Assembly (NCBI RefSeq): GCF_900108315.1
Contig: NZ_FNVB01000006.1
Coordinates: 268,180 to 332,179 of the forward strand
DNA length: 64,000 bases
DNA from: Saccharopolyspora kobensis
Lineage (GTDB): Bacteria; Actinomycetota; Actinomycetes; Mycobacteriales; Pseudonocardiaceae
Direction: 5' to 3'
Part shown: positions 15,807-24,099 of the stretch, piece after piece
Layout: every line of letters begins with the position of its first letter
How positions within the stretch are numbered: position 1 is the stretch's first letter
Made by a program: the position numbers and the translations under genes
The notes under the pieces: generated by a model
Told to the model about the DNA's origin: nothing
The model's database searches: none
Seen by the model: the letters and a program-made list of their open reading frames with translations, nothing else

Positions 15807-16965
15807 CGGGGCTGAGCGGTACTTCCCAGGTCACCGTGGTGCCGCTGTCGGGGGACGAGGTCAGCACGCAGCGGCCTCCTGCTGCGACCGCGCGTTCTTC
15901 GAGGTTCCGCAGGCCTCGCTTGCTCACGTCGCGCGGGATCCCGCAGCCGTCGTCGACGACCTGCAGGAGGAGTCCGGCCGTCGAGCGGCGGACCCGGACC
16001 AGCACCGCCTTCGCCCCGGCATGTCTGACCACATTGGACAGCGCTTCGCGCAGGGCGGCGCGGGCGTGGTCGGCGACCTGGACCGGCACGTCCGACAGGT
16101 CGCCCTCGATCTCCAGCCGCGGCGGGCGGCCCAGCAGCTCACCGGCGATCTGCACCTCGGAACGCATCGAGTCGTCCAGCGCGGGCGCCTGGTCGGGGGT
16201 TTCCGGGTCGGCCGAGCGCAGCGTGCGGGCGGTGGCCCGGACCTCGGCGATCGCCTGGTCGATCTGCTCCATGGTCTCCGCCAGCCGGGAGGCGTCGGCG
16301 GGCGCGAGCTGCCCGGACAGCCGTCGCTCCAGCACCTCCAGCTGCACACCGGTGGCGTAGAGCCGCTGCACGATCACGTCGTGCAGATCGCGGGCGATGC
16401 GCTCCCGCTCCTGGTACACCGCGATCCGCTGCCGCGCCGTGGAGCCTTCGGCGAGCACGAGCGCCAGCCCGGCCTGCGCGGCGAACGAGGTCAGCACGTC
16501 GACCGCGACTCGCGTGAACGTGCTCGCGCCGCGCCTGCGGTAGACCGCCAGCGCGCCCAGTCGGCGCTCGCGGGTTCCGAACGGGGCGACCGCGAACGGG
16601 CCGTAGACCCGCAGCGCGGCCGGGACGTACGGGGCCGTGAGCGGGTCGTCGATGAGGTCGTCGACGACGACCGGGACGCCGCTGCGGGCGACGCGCGCCG
16701 CGGCCGACCGGGAGGACAGGACGGTGCCGACCGGGTCGCCGAGCGGGCCGGTCGCGGACGGCGCGCCGTAGGCCGCTTCGACGGTCAGGCGGCCGTCGTC
16801 GGCGCGGACGGTGACGACGCCGAGATCGGCCTCGGCCAGTTCGGCGGCGCGGCGGACGACCAGCGGCAGCACCGCGTCGGGATCTTCCGCGGACAGCGCC
16901 ACGCGGGTGATCTCGGTCGATGCCGCCAGCATTCGCCGGGCGAGGGAGGAATCCATGTCGTGCAC
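15778..16965 (-). CDS. DosS/DevS-like GAF sensor histidine kinase
   Basis: 395 aa, soluble. One GAF domain (about residues 30-170), then a HisKA_3 dimerisation helix with the phospho-His in RERIARDLHDVIVQRLYATG, and an HATPase_c domain (ALREALSNVVRHAGA, VVDDGCGI, GLRNLEERA, GTTVTWEVPL). Mycobacterial DosS has two GAFs and haem in the first; here there is one GAF and no evident haem His, so the signal may differ. GTG 16965 or ATG 16956 could be the start. The C-terminal residues PAVPPLRDSQ come from a family C repeat, so the native stop seems to have been replaced. Confidence 0.88.
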   Translation of the reverse strand: MHDMDSSLARRMLAASTEITRVALSAEDPDAVLPLVVRRAAELAEADLGVVTVRADDGRLTVEAAYGAPSATGPLGDPVGTVLSSRSAAARVARSGVPVVVDDLIDDPLTAPYVPAALRVYGPFAVAPFGTRERRLGALAVYRRRGASTFTRVAVDVLTSFAAQAGLALVLAEGSTARQRIAVYQERERIARDLHDVIVQRLYATGVQLEVLERRLSGQLAPADASRLAETMEQIDQAIAEVRATARTLRSADPETPDQAPALDDSMRSEVQIAGELLGRPPRLEIEGDLSDVPVQVADHARAALREALSNVVRHAGAKAVLVRVRRSTAGLLLQVVDDGCGIPRDVSKRGLRNLEERAVAAGGRCVLTSSPDSGTTVTWEVPLSPAVPPLRDSQ

Positions 16966-17108
16966 GAGGCTATAGCTCCAAACCGGTCGCTGGCGCCTCC
17001 TGACTACGCAGGTCACAGGCGGTGGGCTGCGCGAGGAACACGACCCGACTTCCTACCGCGACGCGGGCGGCCGGTGCGACATCGGCTTCCGGCCAGCGGA
17101 GTCCCCGA

Positions 17109-20100
17109 TCACCCGACGACGGCATGGCCCTGCCCGGCTTCCGCGCGGACCACGCCGTTCTCCACGCGCAGGACGACGTCGGCGCGCTCGGCTTCCGACC
17201 AGCGGTGCGTCACGTGCACCAGCGTGCGACCGCGCAGCTCCTGCGTCAGGCGGTCCAGGAGCGCTTCAGCGGTCGGGACGTCCAGGTGCGCCGTCGGCTC
17301 GTCGAGCAGCACCAGCTCCGCGTCCGGGACCAGCAGCGCGCGGGCCAGCGCCAGGCGCTGCGCTTCGCCCCCGGACATCGCGGTGCTGCTGACCGCGGTG
17401 TCCAGCCGGTCGTCCCAGTCCGGCAGCCCGGCCAGCCGGAGCGCCGCGATCAGTTCGTCGTCGCTCGCTAGCGGCGCGGCCATCCGCAGGTTCTCGCGCA
17501 CGGTCGTCGACACCAGCTGCGGTTCCTGCGGGCACCAGCCGATCCGCTGCGGCACCCGGGCTTCACCGCTCTCCTCCCGCAGAAATCCCAGCAGCAGCGC
17601 CAGCAGCGTCGACTTGCCGCCTCCGGAAGGCCCGACGATCGCCACGTGCGTCCCGGCAGGCACACGCACGTCCACGCCTCGCAGCGCCGGTTCGGCAGCG
17701 CCCGGCCAGCGCACGTCGACGTCGGCGAGCTCGATCCCGCCGTCCGTGTGCGCCTTCCGCTCCGCAACGTCGCCGGATACCGCGAGCAGCGGTTCCAGGC
17801 GGTTCTGAGCGGTGCGCAGCGAACGCCACTGCTGCGCGGCCGGAGGCAGCAGCGCGACGGCCTCGGCCACCGCGAGCGGCACGAGCCCGAGCAGCGGCGC
17901 CAGTTCGGGCGCCAGGCGACCTCCGGACACCGCCGCCGCTCCGAGCCACGCGCCGCCGAGCACCGCGATGCCGATGAGCACGGTGATCACCGCTGTGGCC
18001 GCACCCGCGCCGAAGGCCGCGCGCCGGGCTCGCGCGGCGAGCCGCGTGTCCTCCGCCGCCAGCTCGGCGCGCTGCCCGGTGTGCGCGCCGAAGGCGAGCA
18101 GTTCCGCCGCGCCGTCGAGAAGTCCCAGGACACGGGCGGCCACCCGCCGCCGCCCCTCGGCCACGGCCGTCGTCGCGCGGCGCTCCGCCACCACAGCGGC
18201 GAAGGGGCTCGCGAAGCACGCCACGAGGAGCACGACAGCGAGCAGCACACCCGCTTCGGGCAGCACCAGCGCCTGCACCACGACCGCCACGACCATCACG
18301 ATCACGGCTACCAGCGGCGGGAAGATCACCCTGGGCACCAGATCGCGGACCGCGTCGACGTCGTCGACGAGACGGGCGACGCCCTCGCCCCGGCGGAGCC
18401 CGGCGGTGCGCACCGGTCCGAGCCGGACCAGCGCGTCCCACAGCCGACGGCGCATCCGGCCGGACATCCGGAACGCCGCGTCGTGCGTGACCAGCCGTTC
18501 CACGTAGCGCAGCACCGCGCGCGACAGCGCGAAGGTGCGCACGCCGACGACCGCGACCGACAGCGTCAGGATCGGCGGCTGTTGCGAAGCGCGGGCGATC
18601 AGCCAGGCCGACGTCGCGGCCAGCGCGAGACCGGAGAGCAGCGACAGCGCACCGAGACCGGTGCCGAAGAGCAGGCGCGGGGACAGCAGGTCGCGGAGTC
18701 GACCGCGGGCGGCGGGAAGGTCGGGCGCAGCGGCCGGGGCGGCCGCGAGCGCCTGCTCGGAGCGCTCCGCGGCGGCGTCCGGCCGGTGGCTGGCGAGCAC
18801 CACGGTCGCACCGGCGTCGGCGGCGCGACGGATCGCGGTGTTGATCCGGTGCGCCGTGGCGGTGTCGAGGTGCGCGGTGGGCTCGTCGAGCAGCAGGATC
18901 GTCGCGTCGCCGCGCAGCCGGAGCAGAGCGCGGGCCACCGCGACGCGTTGCCGCTCCCCCGTCGACAGCTCGTCGGTGCGGCGGTCCCGGAGGTGCCCCG
19001 CCGCCGCCTCGGCCAGCGCTTCGCCGACGTGCGCCGACAAGTCCGGCTGGTCGGCCGTGGCGACGGCGAGTTCGTCGGCGACCGTGCCGCCGGAGAAGGT
19101 CGGGCGCTGCGGCACCCAGGCGATGCGGCGGCGCCACTCCGCGGGCGCGAACTCCGCGATGTCCACCCCGTCGCAGGTGATCGTGCCGCTCTCCGGTTCG
19201 GCGAAGCCGAGCAGGACCGCCATCGTCGTGGACTTGCCGCTGCCGCTCGGGCCGATGCCGTCGAAGCCCTCCAGCCGCACGATCTCGCCCGGCCGCGCGG
19301 TGAAGCTGAGCCCGTCCGGCGCGAAGGCCTCCCGCCGCCGCACCCGGAGCCCGGCGATCCGCAGCTCCCCGGCACGCGGAGCGCCGGAACCCGGTCGGGA
19401 TCGCTGGTCGCCGGGATCGCCGCTGACGATCTCGTCGACCCGGCGGACGGCCTCCACGCCGTCCTCGCTGGCGTGGTGCGCGGCGCCCGCGGCGCGCAGC
19501 GGGAGGTAGCACTCCGGGGCCAGGACCAGCACCAGCAGGCCGGTGGCCAGGTCGAAGTCGCCGGAGACCAGGCGCAGGCCGATGCCCACCGCCACCATCG
19601 CCACCGACAGCGACGAGAGCAGCTCCAGCACCAGCGCGGACAGGAACGCGACGCGCAGCGTGGCGACCGTGGTGCGGCGGTGCGCGTCGCTGACCCGGCC
19701 GACCACCTCGCCCTGGGCCCGCGCGCGGCCGAACGCGGTGAGCACCGGCAGCGCCCGGATCAGCTCCAGCAGCTGCCCGGACAGCCGCTGGACGGCGTCG
19801 GCGGCCCGGGAGGTGCGCTGCTCGGTGTACTTGCCGACCAGCCAGGCGAACAGCGGGATGAGCGGCACGGTGATCACGATGACCAGCGCGGAGACCCAGT
19901 CCGACCACAGGATCCAGGCGCCCACCAGCGGCGGCACCACGGCCGCCGTGACCAGCGCGGGCAGGTACTTGGTGAAGTACGCGTCGAGCGCGTCGAGGCC
20001 CTTGGTGGCCAGCGCGGTCAGCTCGGCGGGCCCGCGCCGATGGATCCACTCCGGGCCGCGGCGCAGCGCGGAGTCCAGCAGCAGGCCGCGCAGCTCCTCC

Positions 20101-20366
20101 TTCGCGCCCGCCGCGGCGCGGGCCGACACCGACTCGGTCGCCCACCCCAGCACGGCGCGCGCGACCACGGCGCCGGCCAGCACGATCAGGTAGTCGCTGA
20201 TCTCGCCGGGACCGGCGCCGCGCGTCACCACCGCCGCGAGCGCGCTGCCCAACGCCCAGGCCTGCACGATCAGCGCGATCGCGTTGCCGACCGACAGCAG
20301 CCCGGCGACCACGAGCGCCCGGCGAGCCGACGCCGACAACCGCGGCAGCGCACCCAGCGGACCCAT
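17109..20366 (-). CDS. cydDC: Fused CydD-CydC ABC exporter
   Basis: 1085-aa membrane transporter, both half-transporters of CydDC in one chain. TM domain 1 is residues 1-300. NBD1 has Walker A GPSGSGKST (about 372), signature LSTGERQ (465) and Walker B ILLLDEPTAHLD (490). TM domain 2 starts near 590 (ATSAWLIARASQQPP, typical CydC). NBD2 has GPSGGGKST (about 912), MSGGEAQ (998) and LVLLDEPTAHLD (1018). CydDC exports thiols/haem and is needed to assemble cytochrome bd. ATG 20366 has GAGGAG upstream. It is third in the cydA-cydB-cydDC order, after a gap with repeat A. Fusion is usual in actinomycetes. Confidence 0.93.
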   Translation of the reverse strand: MGPLGALPRLSASARRALVVAGLLSVGNAIALIVQAWALGSALAAVVTRGAGPGEISDYLIVLAGAVVARAVLGWATESVSARAAAGAKEELRGLLLDSALRRGPEWIHRRGPAELTALATKGLDALDAYFTKYLPALVTAAVVPPLVGAWILWSDWVSALVIVITVPLIPLFAWLVGKYTEQRTSRAADAVQRLSGQLLELIRALPVLTAFGRARAQGEVVGRVSDAHRRTTVATLRVAFLSALVLELLSSLSVAMVAVGIGLRLVSGDFDLATGLLVLVLAPECYLPLRAAGAAHHASEDGVEAVRRVDEIVSGDPGDQRSRPGSGAPRAGELRIAGLRVRRREAFAPDGLSFTARPGEIVRLEGFDGIGPSGSGKSTTMAVLLGFAEPESGTITCDGVDIAEFAPAEWRRRIAWVPQRPTFSGGTVADELAVATADQPDLSAHVGEALAEAAAGHLRDRRTDELSTGERQRVAVARALLRLRGDATILLLDEPTAHLDTATAHRINTAIRRAADAGATVVLASHRPDAAAERSEQALAAAPAAAPDLPAARGRLRDLLSPRLLFGTGLGALSLLSGLALAATSAWLIARASQQPPILTLSVAVVGVRTFALSRAVLRYVERLVTHDAAFRMSGRMRRRLWDALVRLGPVRTAGLRRGEGVARLVDDVDAVRDLVPRVIFPPLVAVIVMVVAVVVQALVLPEAGVLLAVVLLVACFASPFAAVVAERRATTAVAEGRRRVAARVLGLLDGAAELLAFGAHTGQRAELAAEDTRLAARARRAAFGAGAATAVITVLIGIAVLGGAWLGAAAVSGGRLAPELAPLLGLVPLAVAEAVALLPPAAQQWRSLRTAQNRLEPLLAVSGDVAERKAHTDGGIELADVDVRWPGAAEPALRGVDVRVPAGTHVAIVGPSGGGKSTLLALLLGFLREESGEARVPQRIGWCPQEPQLVSTTVRENLRMAAPLASDDELIAALRLAGLPDWDDRLDTAVSSTAMSGGEAQRLALARALLVPDAELVLLDEPTAHLDVPTAEALLDRLTQELRGRTLVHVTHRWSEAERADVVLRVENGVVRAEAGQGHAVVG

Positions 20367-20449
20367 CACTCGCTCCTCACCACTACGTCCTGCAACGACC
20401 CGCCCCACAGTGTCGAGGGAACCGGTGATTTCGCGGTGCTCGACATGCC

Positions 20450-20477
20450 CCGGTGTGTCCGGCGCCCGACACGCCGA
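20450..20477. repeat. GTGTCGG-type hairpin beside the 46-bp palindrome
   Basis: CGGTGTGTCCGG pairs with CCGACACGCCG around CGC. Third locus of this partner hairpin (others 1970-2002 and 11784-11814). Confidence 0.6.
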
Positions 20478-20484
20478 CAACCCG

Positions 20485-20530
20485 CGCAATTTCAATGGAA
20501 ATCAGACGTCTGATTTCCATTGAAATTGCG
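20485..20530. repeat. Family A: perfect 46-bp palindrome
   Basis: CGCAATTTCAATGGAAATC...GATTTCCATTGAAATTGCG: all 46 bases read identically on both strands around a central ACGT. Each arm contains its own near-palindrome (centres 20495.5 and 20519.5, 24 nt apart). It lies between cydB and cydDC. Confidence 0.9.
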
Positions 20531-20547
20531 TCGAGCAGCGGGAGGTG

Positions 20548-21561
20548 TCATGCGGAGGGGGCGTGCACCGGCGGGATGTGCTTGGTGCCGATGCGCTTGC
20601 GGAACACCCAGTACGTCCAGCCCTGGTAGATCAGCACCGCCGGGGTGCCGAAGGCCGCCACCCAGGTGATCACCGTCAGCGTGTACGGGCTGGACGCGGT
20701 GTCCGCGATCGACAGCGAATTCGTGGCGTCCAAAGTGGACGGGATCACGTTCGGCCACAGCGCGCCGAACAGCGTGATCACCACGCTCGCCAGCGCCACG
20801 CCCTGCAGCGCGAACGCCTGCCCGTCGCGCCACCGGTACAGCCGCGCGAGCCCGGCCAGCGCCGCCACGAGCGCGATCACCAGCGGCACCCACGTCCACT
20901 CGGAGCCCTCGGTGAACTGCGCGATGAACAGCAGCGCGATCACCGGCAGCAGCAGCGGCACGCCCATGCGCAGCGCGAAACGCCGGGCCCGCTCGCGGAT
21001 CTCGCCCTCGGTCTTCAGCGACAGGAACACCGCTCCGTGCAGCAGCGAGAACCCGCACACCGCCAGCGCGCCGACGATGCTGGGCACGCTGAAGATCGTC
21101 CACCAGCCGCCGACCCGGTCACCGCGCTCGTCCAGCGGCAGCCCGAAGACGTTGGCCGACAGCACCAGCCCCACCACCAGCGGCGAGATCCAGGAGGCGG
21201 CCACGATCACCCGGTCCCAGTTGCGCCGCCACCGGTGGGTGTCCACCTTGCCGCGGTACTCGAAGGCCACACCGCGGCCGATCAGCGCCACCAGCAGCAA
21301 CAGCAGCGGCAGGTAGGCGGTGCTGAACAGCGAGGCGTACCAGCCGGGGAAGGACGCGAACATGGCGCCACCGGCGACGATCAGCCACACCTCGTTGCCG
21401 TCCCACACCGGGCCGATCGTGTTGATCAGCACGCGCCGCTCGACGTCCTTGCGGCCGAGGATCGGCAGCAGCATGCCGACGCCGAAGTCGAAGCCCTCCA
21501 GGAACAGGTAGCCCAGCCACAGCAGGGCGATCACGCAGAACCAGAAGGTGGGCAGATCCAT
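20548..21561 (-). CDS. cydB: Cytochrome bd ubiquinol oxidase subunit II
   Basis: 337-aa membrane subunit of the high-affinity cytochrome bd quinol oxidase. Opens with MDLPTFWFCVIALLWLGYLFLEGFDFGVGML, the strongly conserved CydB start, followed by GRKDVERRVLINTIGPVWDGNEVWLI. About eight TM helices and a short basic C-terminus. It starts 20 nt after the cydA stop and shares its operon. The partner cydA and the assembly exporter cydDC are complete. Confidence 0.97.
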   Translation of the reverse strand: MDLPTFWFCVIALLWLGYLFLEGFDFGVGMLLPILGRKDVERRVLINTIGPVWDGNEVWLIVAGGAMFASFPGWYASLFSTAYLPLLLLLVALIGRGVAFEYRGKVDTHRWRRNWDRVIVAASWISPLVVGLVLSANVFGLPLDERGDRVGGWWTIFSVPSIVGALAVCGFSLLHGAVFLSLKTEGEIRERARRFALRMGVPLLLPVIALLFIAQFTEGSEWTWVPLVIALVAALAGLARLYRWRDGQAFALQGVALASVVITLFGALWPNVIPSTLDATNSLSIADTASSPYTLTVITWVAAFGTPAVLIYQGWTYWVFRKRIGTKHIPPVHAPSA

Positions 21562-21581
21562 CGCAAGTCCTCTTCAGCTCG

Positions 21582-23081
21582 TCAGTACGCGAAGGACAGG
21601 GCTTCGTCGGCCTTCTCGCCCTCGGGCGGTTTCGGCGGCATCACCGCGTCGAACCCGCCGCGCACGTAGCGCACCATCAGGAAGATCTCCACGATCGCCA
21701 GCACGCCGTAGAGCGCGGTCAGCGCGATCACCGAGGTCAGCATCTCGCCGGCCGTCACCCCGGCGGACACCGCCTGCGCGGTGTACATCCACACGCCGTC
21801 GATGCCGGAGGGATCGGGGTTGGGCGCCACCACGAACGGCTGGCGGCCCATCTCGGTGAACACCCAGCCCGCGATGTTGCCCGCGAACGGCAGCCCGATC
21901 GCCGCCACCGCCAGCGGCGCCCACCAGCGGCCCTTGGGGAACTTCTGCTTGCGGGTCAGCCACAGCACCGCCACCGCGCCGAGCGCGGCCAGTCCGCCGA
22001 AGCCGATCATGAACCGGAAACCCCAGTAGGTGACCGGCAGGTTCGGCGTGTAGTCGATGGGCTGCCCGGCGAACTGGCCCAGCCGCGGGTCGTCCGGGTA
22101 GTGCGTGCCGTACTTGGCCTGGTACTCCGGGATCAGCGCCTGGACGCCCTTGACCTCGCTGGTGAAGTCGCCGTTGGCCAGGTAGGACAGGATGTAGGGC
22201 ACGGTGATGCTCTTGACGTTCTCGCAGTCCGGGCGGGTCACGTCGCCGACCGCGAAGATCGAGAAGCTGGCCGGGGCCTCGCTGTGGCAGAGCGCCTCGG
22301 CGGAGGCCATCTTCATCGGCTGCTGCTGGAACATCAGCTTGCCCTGGATGTCGCCCGAGATCGCCAGCCCGGCGAAGGCGATCACCGCGACCCAGGCGCC
22401 CAGCCGCAGCGAGCCGTGCCAGGCCTTGCGGTCCTCGTCGTCGACGGCGGACTTGCGGTGGTGGCGGGCGATCTGCCAGGCGGCGATGCCGATCAGGAAC
22501 GACCCGGCGACCGCGAAGCAGCCGAAGACGGTGTGCGGGAACGCGGCGAGCACGGTGTTGTTGCCCAGCACCGCCCAGATCGAGTTCAGCCGCGGTCTGC
22601 CGTCCACCAGCTCCACGCCGACCGGGTGCTGCATCCAGGAGTTGGCGGCCAGGATGAAGTACGCCGACAGCACGGTGGCCAGCGAGAACGCCCACGCGCA
22701 GGCCAGGTGCACGCCCTTGGACAGCTTGTCCCAGCCGAAGATCCACAGGCCGAGGAAGGTCGACTCGACGAAGAACGCGAGCAGGCCCTCCATCGCCAGC
22801 GGCGCGCCGAAGACATCGCCGACGAAGCGCGAGTAGGCGCTCCAGGCCATGCCGAACTGGAACTCCTGGACGATGCCGGTGACCACGCCCATGGCGAAGT
22901 TGATCAGCATCAACTTGCCCCAGAACTTGGTCATCTTGAGGTAGCGGTACTTGCCGGTGCGGTACCAGGCGGTCTGCATCCCGGCGACCAGCACCGCGAG
23001 CCCGATGGTCAGCGGAACCATCAGGAAGTGGTAGACGGTCGTGATCCCGAACTGCCATCGGGCGATGTCGAGCAGATCCAC
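21582..23081 (-). CDS. cydA: Cytochrome bd ubiquinol oxidase subunit I
   Basis: 499-aa haem-bearing subunit. WQFGITTVYHFLMVPLTIGL contains the haem b595 His; GRQPF, the Q-loop (SAEALCHSEAPASFSI region) and the methionine ligand segment are present. GTG 23081 gives DLLDIARWQFG, which matches the start of the M. tuberculosis enzyme; GTG 23090 and 23099 are in frame just upstream. Oxidises quinol and reduces oxygen at low tension. Two DosR-like boxes (23141-23175) lie 60-95 nt upstream, suggesting hypoxic control by the nearby DevR/DosS pair. Confidence 0.97.
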   Translation of the reverse strand: MDLLDIARWQFGITTVYHFLMVPLTIGLAVLVAGMQTAWYRTGKYRYLKMTKFWGKLMLINFAMGVVTGIVQEFQFGMAWSAYSRFVGDVFGAPLAMEGLLAFFVESTFLGLWIFGWDKLSKGVHLACAWAFSLATVLSAYFILAANSWMQHPVGVELVDGRPRLNSIWAVLGNNTVLAAFPHTVFGCFAVAGSFLIGIAAWQIARHHRKSAVDDEDRKAWHGSLRLGAWVAVIAFAGLAISGDIQGKLMFQQQPMKMASAEALCHSEAPASFSIFAVGDVTRPDCENVKSITVPYILSYLANGDFTSEVKGVQALIPEYQAKYGTHYPDDPRLGQFAGQPIDYTPNLPVTYWGFRFMIGFGGLAALGAVAVLWLTRKQKFPKGRWWAPLAVAAIGLPFAGNIAGWVFTEMGRQPFVVAPNPDPSGIDGVWMYTAQAVSAGVTAGEMLTSVIALTALYGVLAIVEIFLMVRYVRGGFDAVMPPKPPEGEKADEALSFAY

Positions 23082-23140
23082 GATGTCCACTCTGTCCACG
23101 CCCGGGTGAAATCCGCAGAGGCAAGGGCCCTTTATCGCCC

Positions 23141-23175
23141 GGACGAGGGTCCTATGGCGGACAGGACCTTGGTCC
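23141..23175 (-). promoter_or_regulatory. Two DosR-like boxes upstream of cydA
   Basis: Dyads GGACCAAGGTCC (23164-23175, with an extra flanking G) and GGACCCTCGTCC (23141-23152), read on the cydA strand, have centres 23 nt apart. The core matches the known mycobacterial DosR consensus GGGACTNNAGTCCC at most positions. Function is inferred from the match and from the DevR-like regulator 7.5 kb away. Confidence 0.45.
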
Positions 23176-23314
23176 CATCGACGCAGCGGATTCATCCTCA
23201 CCGGCCGGATTACTTCTTACCAGCCGCATCGGGTGACGGGAAAGATGTTCCGGCGAAAACCGGATCCGCCCGCGGTGCGTACTACCCGGTGGACCCGAAC
23301 GGAGAGGACCTGCC

Positions 23315-23521
23315 ATGCGAACACCGGTAGTCGCCGCCGGCGTGCTCGCCGCGGTGATCGCGCTGCTGATGAGATCGCGCCGCCGGACCACCGCACCGCC
23401 GCCGCGCGGACTGCGCGCGCTCCCGGGCGGGCACCGCCGCACGGCGAGGCGATTGGCGCGCACCGACGTCGTCGTGGTCGCCGAACCAGGCGGTCAGGCG
23501 CCCGGGCGGTCGTGCGGATGA
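23315..23521 (+). CDS. Small hypothetical single-TM protein
   Basis: 68 codons after a GGAGAGG ribosome-binding site with 7-nt spacing. Residues 4-19 are hydrophobic (VVAAGVLAAVIALLM) and are followed by a very basic, Arg-rich tail. I recognise no family. It lies between divergent cydA and the sigma-factor gene. Coding status rests on the RBS and TM helix only. Confidence 0.4.
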   Translation: MRTPVVAAGVLAAVIALLMRSRRRTTAPPPRGLRALPGGHRRTARRLARTDVVVVAEPGGQAPGRSCG

Positions 23522-23562
23522 GCGCGGAAAACCGTTTCACGTTCTCCTGCGTCTGACCGGGC

Positions 23563-24099
23563 GTGCGGGAGGAACAGAGCGACGAGGAGCTGCTGCGGGC
23601 CGTGGCCCGCGGCGACCGGGCCGCGTTCGACGCGCTCTACCAGCGCAACGCCGGGTGGCTCGCGGCGCGGCTGCGGCGCCGCTGCGACGATCCCGGGCTG
23701 GCCGCCGAGGTGCTGCAGGACTGCTTCCTGCTGGCGTGGCGCTCAGCGCGGTCGTTCGACTCGCGGGGCAACGCCGCCGCCTGGCTGTGGACCATCGCGT
23801 CCCGGCGGCTGATCGACGCGCACCGCCGCCGCGGCGCCCGCGTCCGGTCGTCCGGCGAACCGGCCGAGTCGGCGCTCGTCGCGGACTCCGCCGAGTCCGA
23901 GGTGATGGACCGGACGCTCGCCCCGGAGCTGGCCGCCGCGATCCGGCTGCTGTCCCCGGAGCTGCGCGCGGTCCTGCAGGCCACCGCGCTCGACGGGCGC
24001 ACGGTCCGGGAGACGTCGGCGCTGCTCGGCATACCCGAAGGCACGGTCAAGACCCGAATGCGCAAAGCCCGCCGCATGCTGAAGGAGGCACTCGCATGA
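23563..24099 (+). CDS. ECF-type RNA polymerase sigma factor
   Basis: 178 aa. Region 2 has DEELLRAVARGDRAAFDALYQRNAGWLAARL and FLLAWRSARSFDSRGNAAAWLWTIASRRLIDAHRR; region 4 has LRAVLQATALDGRTVRETSALLGIPEGTVKTRMRKARRMLKEAL, the -35-recognition HTH. Starts at GTG 23563. Its stop overlaps the ATG of the zinc anti-sigma gene (ATGA), and ABC exporter genes follow. The operon therefore resembles envelope-stress or antibiotic-export modules in which sigma activates its own operon. Confidence 0.93.
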   Translation: MREEQSDEELLRAVARGDRAAFDALYQRNAGWLAARLRRRCDDPGLAAEVLQDCFLLAWRSARSFDSRGNAAAWLWTIASRRLIDAHRRRGARVRSSGEPAESALVADSAESEVMDRTLAPELAAAIRLLSPELRAVLQATALDGRTVRETSALLGIPEGTVKTRMRKARRMLKEALA

